Positions 24,086-30,913 of a DNA stretch of 30,960 nt are shown here, piece after piece. Source of the stretch: Streptomyces sp. NRRL F-5122 (lineage in GTDB: Bacteria; Actinomycetota; Actinomycetes; Streptomycetales; Streptomycetaceae). The stretch covers positions 1-30,960 of the forward strand of contig NZ_LMWH01000275.1 in the NCBI RefSeq assembly GCF_001507435.1. Direction: 5' to 3'. The position numbers were made by a program, and so were the translations under genes. Each line of letters begins with the position of its first letter. The first letter of the stretch is position 1. The notes below the pieces were generated by a model that worked only from the letters and a program-made list of their open reading frames with translations, searched no databases and had not been told where the DNA came from.

Positions 24086-25147
24086 TCAGTTGGCGCTCTG
24101 CGTCGGGAGGTGGCCACCGCCCAGGACGGGCAGTGCGGCGATCCGGTCCATGGCCCCCGCGAGGGCCTCCGGTGGCAGCAGTCCGGGCCCACGGCTGTGG
24201 ACGAAGTCCGCGAACGTCTCCGCCGTCGTGTACTTGGGCTCGTACCCCAGTGTCTCGCGCATCTGTTCCGTCTCCACCACCCGCCCGTGGGTGAGCAGCC
24301 GGATCTGTTCGGGGGAGAAGTCCGTCATGCCCAGGGTGCGCATCGCCGAGCCGACCCAGGTGACCGCCGGCAACAGCAGGGGGACCGTCGGCCGTCCGAG
24401 GCGCCGGGCGCACTGCGACAGCAGCAACACGCCCTCGCCGGCCACGTTGAACGTGCCGCTGTTGAGCGTGCCGCGCTGCGGCTCGTGCGAACCGATACGC
24501 AGCACCTCGATCACGTCGTCCTCGTGCACGAACTGCAGCCGCGGGTCGTAACCGAGGACGGTGGGCAGCACGGGCAGCGAGAAGTACGAGGCGAGGGGCG
24601 AGTCGGCCATCGGGCCGAGGATGTTGGCGAAGCGCAGGACGCAGACCGCGACATCGGGCCGGCGCCGCGCGAAGCCGCGCACATACCCCTCGACCTCGAC
24701 GGTGTCCTTGGCGAAGCCCCCGCTGGGCAGGGACTTGGGCGGGGTCGTCTCGGTGAAGACGGCCGGATCGCGGGGCGCGGACCCGTACACGTTCGTGCTG
24801 GACTTCACGACCAGCCGTTTGACCGTCGGGGACTTCTGGCAGGCGCCGAGCAGCTGCATCGTGCCGATGACGTTGGTCTCCTTGACCGTGGCCCGGCTGC
24901 CGCTGCCCAGTGGCGTGCCGGTCACGTCCATGTGGACGACCGTGTCGACGGAGTGCTCGGCGAGCACCCGGGCGATGGTGGGCTGGCGGATGTCGGCCCG
25001 GATGAATTCGGCGGCGCCCAGATGGTGATCGGGCGGGACCGCGTCCACCGCGACGACGCGGTCGACCTCCGGGTCACGCTGGATCCGTCGTACGAACCGG
25101 CCGCCGAGTCGGCGGGCCACCCCGGTCACGAGCACGACCTTGCCCAA
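24086..25147 (-). CDS. NAD-dependent epimerase/dehydratase-like (extended SDR) protein
   Basis: A 353-residue extended short-chain dehydrogenase fold. The nucleotide-binding loop is VTGVARRLGG (7-16), with VVAVD after beta-2 and ADIRQPTIARVL after beta-3; the active-site Ser/Thr region is KSSTNVYGS (115-123). Where active members have YxxxK, this protein reads GGFAK (G143-K147), so the catalytic Tyr is absent. NAD binding is likely; catalysis is doubtful, or uses another residue. The start TTG at 25147 (M-G-K-V-V-L-V-T-G) has AGAGAGG about 8 nt upstream; no closer ATG/GTG gives the full Rossmann strand. A small hairpin (25169-25186) lies just upstream of the ribosome site. It probably forms an operon with the acyltransferase. 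Confidence 0.85.
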   Translation of the reverse strand: MGKVVLVTGVARRLGGRFVRRIQRDPEVDRVVAVDAVPPDHHLGAAEFIRADIRQPTIARVLAEHSVDTVVHMDVTGTPLGSGSRATVKETNVIGTMQLLGACQKSPTVKRLVVKSSTNVYGSAPRDPAVFTETTPPKSLPSGGFAKDTVEVEGYVRGFARRRPDVAVCVLRFANILGPMADSPLASYFSLPVLPTVLGYDPRLQFVHEDDVIEVLRIGSHEPQRGTLNSGTFNVAGEGVLLLSQCARRLGRPTVPLLLPAVTWVGSAMRTLGMTDFSPEQIRLLTHGRVVETEQMRETLGYEPKYTTAETFADFVHSRGPGLLPPEALAGAMDRIAALPVLGGGHLPTQSAN

Positions 25148-25470
25148 GATCAGCGCCTCTCTTCCCTCGCGTCCAGTCGTGGACGCCACTCTGCCCGTCA
25201 GCCTGCCGCGTTCCCCGTATGCGGCCAACTTAGCGGTTCGATGTTGCGCTGTGATGGCCACCCGATGCACGAAGTGACGACACCTGCGAACGTACGACCG
25301 GACCAAGCCGCGTCTCCACAGACATACGCACGGCCGGACGCGGCCACCGGACGGCATGACGGGCCTCCGGCGGCGCGTCGCCCGGAGACGACAAGAGCCC
25401 CCCACCGATGGTGGGGGGCCACGGCGCAGACGTATGCGCGGAGCAAGGGCGCCCCTTTCGGGGCCGCGCC
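25148..25470. other. Intergenic region between bS22 and the epimerase gene
   Basis: 323 bp without a supported gene. It contains the bS22 terminator, two similar CAGAC-TA-GC-C elements near 25318 and 25427, and a perfect 7-bp-arm hairpin (GCGTCCA/TGGACGC, 25169-25186) in the probable leader of the epimerase gene, immediately before its ribosome site. The epimerase promoter was not resolved. Confidence 0.5.
25397..25419 (-). terminator. Terminator after bS22
   Basis: Perfect 10-bp stem GCCCCCCACC/GGTGGGGGGC with a 3-nt loop, about 50 nt past the bS22 stop. On the minus strand the next bases are TCTTGTCGTCTC, a weak U-tract. Confidence 0.7.
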
Positions 25471-25569
25471 TTACTTCTTGTTGCGACGCTGAACGCGCGT
25501 CCGCTTGAGCAGCTTGCGGTGCTTCTTCTTGGCCATCCGCTTGCGCCGCTTCTTGATAACAGAGCCCAC
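25471..25569 (-). CDS. Small ribosomal protein bS22 (AURKAIP1/COX24-type)
   Basis: A 32-residue, extremely basic protein: [19 protein letters not shown] followed by [13 protein letters not shown]. This is the actinobacterial 30S subunit protein bS22 (AURKAIP1/COX24 domain), which in mycobacterial ribosome structures lies near the decoding region. Start GTG at 25569. More than half of the residues are Lys or Arg. It has its own probable promoter and terminator and so is probably monocistronic. In Streptomyces it is commonly located between bdtA and the epimerase gene, as here. Confidence 0.93.
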   Translation of the reverse strand: MGSVIKKRRKRMAKKKHRKLLKRTRVQRRNKK

Positions 25570-25637
25570 GACTACCCTCGCTCACTTCTCATCACTCGGT
25601 GCTGGGCGCCATGGGCCCATACGACCTACGAGGGGCT

Positions 25638-25667
25638 AGCCTACCCGCCCGAGCGCTGAGGTCGTAA
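25638..25667 (-). promoter_or_regulatory. Candidate bS22 promoter
   Basis: Minus strand -35 TTACGA (25667-25662), 18-nt spacer, -10 TAGGCT (25643-25638). This gives a leader of about 60 nt to the GTG at 25569. Confidence 0.45.
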
Positions 25668-25681
25668 TCGAGGTGACCCGG

Positions 25682-25699
25682 GAGGCCCCGAGGGACCTC
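25682..25699 (-). terminator. Candidate terminator after bdtA
   Basis: On the minus strand GAGGTCC and GGGCCTC pair (one G-U) around a CTCG tetraloop, starting 12 nt after the bdtA stop. Confidence 0.4.
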
Positions 25700-25711
25700 G
25701 CCGGGCCGCCG

Positions 25712-25924
25712 TCAGACCGTCTCCACCCCCACGTAGCTCTCGCGGAGGTACTCGTGAACCGCTTGCTCCGGCACCCGGAAGGACCTCCCCACCCGGATCG
25801 CCGGCAGATGACCGCTGTGCACCAGCCGGTACACGGTCATCTTCGACACTCGCATCACCGAGGCGACTTCCGCCACGGTCAGGAACTGAACCTCGTTCAG
25901 AGGCCTCTCGCCAGCTGCAGCCAT
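25712..25924 (-). CDS. bdtA: Small BldC-like MerR/excisionase-type HTH protein (BdtA)
   Basis: A 70-residue DNA-binding protein made almost entirely of one MerR/excisionase-type winged HTH: FLTVAEVASVMRVSKMTVYR (14-33), then LVHSGHLPAIRVGRSFRVPE and a short helix VHEYLRES. It is a relative of BldC and matches the gene described as BldD target A (bdtA) in S. coelicolor, which occupies the same position between bS22 and a downstream-transcribed set. The ATG at 25924 has AGGTG 4 nt upstream; the frame extends further upstream but without the conserved protein. A -10-like TACATT lies at 26009-26004 on the minus strand. Its targets are unknown; a developmental role is inferred from the family. Confidence 0.85.
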   Translation of the reverse strand: MAAAGERPLNEVQFLTVAEVASVMRVSKMTVYRLVHSGHLPAIRVGRSFRVPEQAVHEYLRESYVGVETV

Positions 25925-26053
25925 GACACACCTGAACCTTCCGCACTCGACGGCCACCGGCTTCCCCTTCCGGTGACTCTTCGTCGCTGCGTGCTCACTC
26001 CCCAATGTAGGGGCGTGTGGTGCGAGTGGGGAAGAGGGGATGGCATCGGCGGC

Positions 26054-26869
26054 CTACTGTGACAGACACGCTCGATTGAGTACATAGCGAGTAAGCGGTC
26101 GGTAGTAATCAGACCGCACAGCGTCATCAAGTGGAACGACGACGGACACCCGCCCCTCTGCCTCCCCGACGAAGAGCGCAGGATCGTCCGTATCTGCCAG
26201 ACCGATGGCCTCGAACCCCAGCTGACCTGCTCCGCAGACCCAGCCGTGGTCTCCGATCACCAGCTCCGGCAACGGCCCGCCGGACTCCGCGGCCGCGGCG
26301 AGCGCGGTGCGAACCGGCAGCGGCGAGTGCGAGTGCGCGCCGGGCTCACAACCGGCGCCTTCGGGCCCCGGTTTCCGTACCAGGGCGACTCCTCGTACGT
26401 AATCAAGGTTGTACGTGCGTAGACCGAACCGGGTCATTATGTCGACACAGCGACCCTGCGCCGGGGTGAGGACATCACATCCCGCCGCCGACAGCGCGTC
26501 CGCGATCGCGGCGTAGAAGTCGAGCAGTCGGTGCGGATGACCGGTGCCGAGAAGGACCGTGCCCCTGTGACGCGCCACCTCTTTGATCCGCTGGGCGAAG
26601 GCGTCCAGACCCTCCAGCGTGCGTTCCGGGTCGATCACATCATGCCCGGAGGTGCATCGGGGATCGGCCGAGACACCGCACTTGTCCGCCATCAGTTCGA
26701 CCACATCCCGATGCCCCCACGACCATTCGGGATCGAGTCCGATCAGCAATCGGGGATCGCGGGCCGCGAAGAGCCGGTAACTGCGCAGGCTCTCCTCTCG
26801 CGACGTGGCCACGGGGCCGGCGAGCCGGGCGGCCAGCAGATGTGCACGCAGTGCTCCGGTGCTCAACAC
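26054..26869 (-). CDS. Putative phosphatase family protein
   Basis: A 271-residue cytoplasmic protein that I recognise only as the actinobacterial family usually labelled phosphatase. Notable features are VATSREESLRSYRLFAARDP near the N-terminus, GLDPEWSWGHRDVVELMA, a His-rich GTGHPHRLLDFYAA loop that could bind metal or phosphate, RTYNLDYVRGVALVRKP, and ELVIGDHGWVCGAGQLG towards the C-terminus. None is a classical HAD, PAP2 or DSP signature, so the activity is uncertain. The GTG at 26869 (then TTG AGC) is chosen for length and a CAGCAT box 7 nt upstream. A GTG at 26923 would add 18 residues of doubtful character. Confidence 0.65.
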   Translation of the reverse strand: MLSTGALRAHLLAARLAGPVATSREESLRSYRLFAARDPRLLIGLDPEWSWGHRDVVELMADKCGVSADPRCTSGHDVIDPERTLEGLDAFAQRIKEVARHRGTVLLGTGHPHRLLDFYAAIADALSAAGCDVLTPAQGRCVDIMTRFGLRTYNLDYVRGVALVRKPGPEGAGCEPGAHSHSPLPVRTALAAAAESGGPLPELVIGDHGWVCGAGQLGFEAIGLADTDDPALFVGEAEGRVSVVVPLDDAVRSDYYRPLTRYVLNRACLSQ

Positions 26870-26959
26870 GTCAGCGATGCTGGCCCATCGCCGCCCATCA
26901 CACGTACAGAACGGGGGAAACACCCCACAGTCGGCGTAATCGTGCGACCCTTCACACCA

Positions 26960-26977
26960 CCCGCGCCCGCCCGCGGG
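26960..26977 (-). terminator. Candidate terminator after acuC
   Basis: Perfect 6-bp stem CCCGCG/CGCGGG with a 6-nt loop, 12 nt past the acuC stop on the minus strand. Confidence 0.4.
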
Positions 26978-26989
26978 AGCGGCGAACCG

Positions 26990-28162
26990 CTAGGCGAGCA
27001 GTCCCCGCAACGGGAACGCCGCCTTGCGTGCCGCGATCACCGCCTGGTCGAGACGGTCGGCGGGGTCGTATCCCGACTCCCAGTCCGCGTAGGCCACCGG
27101 CCACCGGCCGTCCGTCATCCGCCCCGGCGCCAACTGGCGGGTACGGGCGAAGACTTCCTGCCGCCAACTGTCGGGAATCACGGTCTCCGGCTCGATCGGC
27201 CGACCCGCCGCGATGGCCACCAGGTGCGTCCACGAGCGCGGCACGACGTCCACCACCGCGTATCCGCCGCCGCCCAGCGCGATCCAGCGTCCACCTGCGT
27301 ACTCGTGCGCCAGGTCGTGGCACGCGACCTGCACGGCCCGCTGCGCGTCCAGCGACACGGCGAGGTGGGCGAGTGGGTCCTCGAAGTGGGTGTCCGCGCC
27401 GTGCTGGGTCACCAGCACCTGCGGCCGGAAGTCCGCGACCAGTTCGGGCACGACGGCGTGGAAGGCCCGCACCCACCCGGCGTCCCCCGTCCCGGCGGGC
27501 AGCGCCAGATTCACCGCACTGCCCTCCGCGGTCGGGGAACCGGTCTCCTCGGGCCATCCGGTCTGCGGGAAAAGGGTCCGCGGATGCTCGTGCAACGAGA
27601 TGGTCAGAACCCGCGGATCGTCCCAGAACGCCGCCTGCACCCCGTCCCCGTGGTGCACGTCCACGTCCACATAGGCGATCCGCTCGGCACCCAGTTCGAG
27701 CAGCCGGGCGATGGCGAGCGAGGCGTCGTTGTAGATGCAGAACCCGGAGGCACCGCCCGGCATCGCGTGGTGCAGGCCGCCCGCGAAGTTCACGGCGTGC
27801 AGCGCGTCCCCCCGCCACACGGACTCGGCGGCGCCGACCGACTGACCCGCGATCAGTGCGGACACCTCGTGCATCCCGGCGAAAGCGGGATCGTCCAGGG
27901 TGCCGAGACCGTAGGCACCGTCGGCCGACGCCGGGTCCGCCGACGCGGCCTTGACTGCGTCCACGTAGTCCTCGCGGTGCACGAGTCGCAGCGTCGAGTC
28001 GCCGGCCGGCTTCGCCGCGACCACCTCGATGTCCCTGTCCAGCCCGAAGGCGTCGACGAGTTTCCTGGTCAGCGCGAGTCTGACCGGATCCATCGGATGC
28101 TCAGGTCCGAAGTCATAGCCCGTTACCGCCTCGTCCCACATCAGCTGTGCTCGGCCGCTCAT
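26990..28162 (-). CDS. acuC: Acetoin utilization protein AcuC / class I-type histone deacetylase family
   Basis: Zinc-dependent deacetylase of 390 residues, probably removing acetyl groups from protein lysines (in Bacillus, AcuC acts on acetyl-CoA synthetase). Catalytic HH is H131-H132 in AGGLHHAMPGGASGFCIYND. Zinc ligands are D168 and H170 in VDVDVHHGDG and D257 in QHGADTHFEDP. The transition-state Tyr is in LGGGGYAVVD. All residues of an active enzyme are present. The ATG at 28162 gives the family N-terminus (MSGRAQLMWDEAVTGYDFG); a GTG nine bases earlier is possible. The first 50 bases overlap the 3' end of the upstream MFS gene in another frame, implying coupled expression. Confidence 0.92.
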   Translation of the reverse strand: MSGRAQLMWDEAVTGYDFGPEHPMDPVRLALTRKLVDAFGLDRDIEVVAAKPAGDSTLRLVHREDYVDAVKAASADPASADGAYGLGTLDDPAFAGMHEVSALIAGQSVGAAESVWRGDALHAVNFAGGLHHAMPGGASGFCIYNDASLAIARLLELGAERIAYVDVDVHHGDGVQAAFWDDPRVLTISLHEHPRTLFPQTGWPEETGSPTAEGSAVNLALPAGTGDAGWVRAFHAVVPELVADFRPQVLVTQHGADTHFEDPLAHLAVSLDAQRAVQVACHDLAHEYAGGRWIALGGGGYAVVDVVPRSWTHLVAIAAGRPIEPETVIPDSWRQEVFARTRQLAPGRMTDGRWPVAYADWESGYDPADRLDQAVIAARKAAFPLRGLLA

Positions 28163-29324
28163 GTCCGTCACCGTATCGGTCCGGACCCGTCCCGAACGAA
28201 CGGGCGTACACCAGCGTCACCAGGACCAACACCATCGGCACGAGCATGGCGCCCCGATAGCTCCAGGCGTCCCCGAGCGCGCCCACGAGGGGCGAACCGA
28301 CAAGGAAGCCCACGTAGTTGAAGATGTTCAGACGTGCGATCGCCGTGTCAGAGGCGCCGGGGAACAACCGGCCGGCGGCCGCGAACGTCTGCGGCACGAG
28401 CACGCACAGCCCCAGACCCAGCAGGGTGAACCCCAGCATGCCGACCCACGCCCCGGGTGCCCCCGCCACCACGGCGAACCCGGCCGTCGCCACCAGCGCA
28501 CCCAGCCGGACCACCGCCACGGCGCCGAACCGGCGCACCCCGAAGTCCCCGATGGACCGCCCCAGCAGCGTTGTCACCATGTAGACGTTGTACGGAACCG
28601 TCGCCAGCTGCTCCGAGCTGCCCAGCGTGTCCTGCAGGTACTTGGCGCTCCAGTTGGAGACGGTCGAGTCGCCGATGTACGCGAAGGTCATCACCAGGCA
28701 CAGCGGAAGCAGCAGCCGGAAGACCACCGGGCCTGCCTCGGCCTTCGGGACGTCCGCATCGGGACCGTCCCCGTCGACGTACCACCGGCTGACCAGGAAC
28801 GTCGCGGGCAGCAGCACAGCCACCACCGGCAGATACGACACCCACAACGCCAGATGCCAGTGCGCGCCCGCCCAGGCCAGCGAGGCGCCGACGATCCCGC
28901 CCAGGCTGTAGGCGGCGTGGAAGCCGAGCATGATGCTGCGCCCGTACGTCCGTTGAAGACTCACCCCGAGCATGTTCATCGAGGCGTCCAGCGCACCCAC
29001 GGCCAGACCGAAGGCGGCCAGCGAGACGGCCAGTTCGGCCACATGGCTCCCGGACCCCACTCCCAGCAGAGCGAGCAGCACCACGGGCTGCGACCAGCGC
29101 AGCAGCCGACTCGGCCGTATGCGCTTGACGAGCTGCTCGGTCGTGACACTGCCGACACCCGCGAGGATCGGCACCGCGGCGAGGAAGACGGGAAGCAGGG
29201 CGTCGGAGACCCCGTACCGGTCCTGGATGGCCGGGATCCGCGTCACCAGCAGGGCGAAGGTCGCGCCCTGCGCGAGGAAACTGAACGCCAACGAGGCCCT
29301 ACCGCGCCGCAGCACATCGGTCAT
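28113..29324 (-). CDS. Major facilitator superfamily transporter
   Basis: A 403-residue integral membrane protein with about 12 hydrophobic segments and the layout of small MFS permeases. It starts RASLAFSFLAQGATFALLVTRIPAIQ. A basic inter-helix loop VKRIRPSRLLRW corresponds to the loop between helices 2 and 3, and a central hydrophilic loop with DGDGPDADVPKAEAG separates the two halves. The FxxQGxxFALLVTRIPAIQDRYG start resembles sugar/drug-efflux permeases of actinobacteria; substrate unknown. The ATG at 29324 has a leaderless-type TACGCT box 7 nt upstream. The C-terminal about 16 residues are encoded in the overlap with acuC, so the pair probably forms an operon. Confidence 0.88.
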   Translation of the reverse strand: MTDVLRRGRASLAFSFLAQGATFALLVTRIPAIQDRYGVSDALLPVFLAAVPILAGVGSVTTEQLVKRIRPSRLLRWSQPVVLLALLGVGSGSHVAELAVSLAAFGLAVGALDASMNMLGVSLQRTYGRSIMLGFHAAYSLGGIVGASLAWAGAHWHLALWVSYLPVVAVLLPATFLVSRWYVDGDGPDADVPKAEAGPVVFRLLLPLCLVMTFAYIGDSTVSNWSAKYLQDTLGSSEQLATVPYNVYMVTTLLGRSIGDFGVRRFGAVAVVRLGALVATAGFAVVAGAPGAWVGMLGFTLLGLGLCVLVPQTFAAAGRLFPGASDTAIARLNIFNYVGFLVGSPLVGALGDAWSYRGAMLVPMVLVLVTLVYARSFGTGPDRYGDGHERPSTADVGRGGNGL

Positions 29325-29354
29325 GGCGGCGAGCGTAGGGCCCCGGTTTACCGG
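29325..29354 (-). promoter_or_regulatory. Candidate leaderless MFS promoter with palindrome
   Basis: Minus strand TACGCT (29337-29332), 7 nt, then ATG. Just upstream, CCGGTAAACCGG (29343-29354) is a 12-bp dyad with 5-bp arms, placed between -35 and -10 where a repressor would act. Confidence 0.42.
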
Positions 29355-29390
29355 TGGGTAGATCCAGTGAAAGATGATTTCTGTTCAGCT

Positions 29391-30092
29391 TCATCCGGCG
29401 GCAACGAGTGCCATCGGACGCTCCTCCGCGCCCTGGGCCCTCACCTCGGCGATGAGCATGTGCGCCATCGGCCCGGCGGCGAGGGCACCACTGACCACGA
29501 ACCCGGTGACCATCGCGACGGCCAGGACGACCGAGCCCAGCCACACCATCGTGTCCACAGGCAGCGTGTAGGCGCCCACCACCCGCACCACGCACTCGAC
29601 GAGCAGCACCACACCCCAGACGACCGAGAACACCCGCTCGGCCCGGCGGAACGCCGGGGACCCGCTCTGCAGCCGGCTCCAGGCCGCCTCCCTGTCGGCG
29701 GCGCCCTTCACCAGCCAGGGCTTCATGCCCGCCGTCATCATCGGCTTGCCCATGGCCACGGAGACCAGAATCCCGATTCCGATGGCGCTGCTCACCCCGC
29801 TGTCCTTGGCGAGCATCAGCCGCGGGTCGCCCGCGACGAAGCTCAGCAGCAGACCGACGACGTTCACGAAGAGGATGAGCGCGGCGAACGCGTTGATCGT
29901 GCGCTCCTCGACCACGCCCCACACCGTGCGTACGGCCGGGACGACGCTGCTGAGGCCGAGGGCCATCAACGTGCTCATCCCGAACGCGTCCTTGAACAGG
30001 TAGTACGAACCGATCGGCACCGCCACGTCCATGATCAGCGGCATGAAGTTCTGCTTCTTGCTCCGGCCCTGGGAAACCGAGTTCGTCGTCAT
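29391..30092 (-). CDS. VC0807-family integral membrane protein
   Basis: A 233-residue protein with about six hydrophobic helices, matching the VC0807-type family of uncharacterised membrane proteins: FMPLIMDVAVPIGSYYLFKD, GLSSVVPAVRTVWGVVEERTI, then a pair of helices around LILFVNVVGLLLSFVAGDPR, an interhelical KPWLVKGAADREAAW loop, and two C-terminal helices. No catalytic motif; function unknown. The ATG at 30092 follows GAGGG very closely, so the start may be suboptimal; a GTG-type start upstream is less likely because the family begins near TNSVSQGRSKKQNF. A TGACA/TGTCA dyad lies in its promoter region. Confidence 0.82.
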   Translation of the reverse strand: MTTNSVSQGRSKKQNFMPLIMDVAVPIGSYYLFKDAFGMSTLMALGLSSVVPAVRTVWGVVEERTINAFAALILFVNVVGLLLSFVAGDPRLMLAKDSGVSSAIGIGILVSVAMGKPMMTAGMKPWLVKGAADREAAWSRLQSGSPAFRRAERVFSVVWGVVLLVECVVRVVGAYTLPVDTMVWLGSVVLAVAMVTGFVVSGALAAGPMAHMLIAEVRAQGAEERPMALVAAG

Positions 30093-30129
30093 GCCCTCAG
30101 CTTCGCGGCCGGGGCGGGTCCGCCGGTAG

Positions 30130-30164
30130 AAACGATCGTCCGGAGCCCGGCGTGACAAATGTCA
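30130..30164 (-). promoter_or_regulatory. Candidate promoter/operator of the VC0807-family gene
   Basis: TGACAAATGTCA (30153-30164) has 5-bp arms TGACA/TGTCA. On the minus strand its proximal half supplies a -35 TTGTCA (30158-30153), 17 nt before a poor -10 TCGTTT. TGACA-N2-TGTCA dyads are typical of LuxR-type response regulators such as those of DesK/DesR-like systems; that link is inference. Confidence 0.35.
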
Positions 30165-30197
30165 GTGCCGACCCGGTGGCCGGAATCACGGCGCGTC

Positions 30198-30842
30198 TCA
30201 TCCAAGCACGTCAGCCAACTCCCCCATGGTGGAGAACAGTTGTGTGGCACCCACGAGCCTGTCGGCAGGCGTCATCGCGGTGAACCCGTACACGTCCATC
30301 CCGGCGGCGACGGCGGCCCGGACACCGAGTGGGCTGTCCTCCACGACGAGGCAGTCGCCCGGGGCCACCCCCATCCGTTCGGCGGCGTGGAGGAACAGAT
30401 CGGGTGCCGGCTTCCCTCGCCCGACGTCCTGGGAACTGAAGATTCGCCCGTCGACGAACCACCGGTCCAGCCCCGTGGTCCGGTGCCCCACCCGGATCCG
30501 CTCATGGCTCCCGGAGGAGGCCACACAGTAGGGAACCCCGTCGGCGGACAGCTTCTCCAGCACCTCCACCACACCGGGCACGGGCTTCAACTCCCGCTCG
30601 AACGCGGCGAAGACACGTGCGTGGAAGACATCGTCGAAGTCGGACGGCAGCCGCTCGCCCGTCCGCTCCTCTATCAGGTCGTGAACCCGGTGCATCGCGG
30701 ATCCCATGAAGTCCCGGATGGAGTCCTCGTACGACGTCGGGTGCCCGATCTCGGTCAGATAGCCGGCCAGGAGCCGATTGGAGATGGGCTCACTGTCGAC
30801 GAGAACACCGTCGTTGTCGAAGATGACGAGGTCATAGCGCAT
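30198..30842 (-). CDS. HAD-superfamily phosphatase (beta-phosphoglucomutase/Gph-like)
   Basis: A 214-residue HAD subfamily IA hydrolase. Motif I FDNDGVLVDSEP (D9, D11), a helical cap (about 18-85), motif II VASSGSHERI, motif III lysine in GRGKPAPDLFLHAA, motif IV VVEDSPLGVRAAVAAGM. The DSEP after motif I is characteristic of beta-phosphoglucomutase/sugar-phosphate phosphatases; note N10 in place of the more common L/M. Substrate probably a small sugar phosphate; not determinable here. The ATG at 30842 has TAGGCT 7 nt upstream and no ribosome site. It lies directly downstream of the rRNA operon terminator on the same strand. Confidence 0.88.
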   Translation of the reverse strand: MRYDLVIFDNDGVLVDSEPISNRLLAGYLTEIGHPTSYEDSIRDFMGSAMHRVHDLIEERTGERLPSDFDDVFHARVFAAFERELKPVPGVVEVLEKLSADGVPYCVASSGSHERIRVGHRTTGLDRWFVDGRIFSSQDVGRGKPAPDLFLHAAERMGVAPGDCLVVEDSPLGVRAAVAAGMDVYGFTAMTPADRLVGATQLFSTMGELADVLG

Positions 30843-30855
30843 GGGTACGAGCCTA
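30843..30855 (-). promoter_or_regulatory. Candidate leaderless promoter -10 for the HAD gene
   Basis: Minus strand TAGGCT (30855-30850), 7 nt, ATG at 30842. It lies 19 bp beyond the rrn terminator stem. Confidence 0.45.
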
Positions 30856-30874
30856 AACGAGCCGGAAATGCGGA

Positions 30875-30901
30875 AAACCCCGTACCAACGGTACGGGGTT
30901 T
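30875..30901 (-). terminator. rRNA operon terminator
   Basis: Perfect 12-bp stem AAACCCCGTACC/GGTACGGGGTTT with a 3-nt loop; on the minus strand it runs out into GGGGTTTTCC, an intrinsic-terminator U-tract. It sits 12 nt past the 5S 3' end. Confidence 0.85.
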
Positions 30902-30913
30902 CCCTCACAATTT

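Noticed and set aside
28161..30155. 664-codon plus-strand open frame opposite the MFS and VC0807 genes
   Set aside because: His/Gln/Arg-rich product typical of the antisense of hydrophobic G+C-rich genes; no domain.
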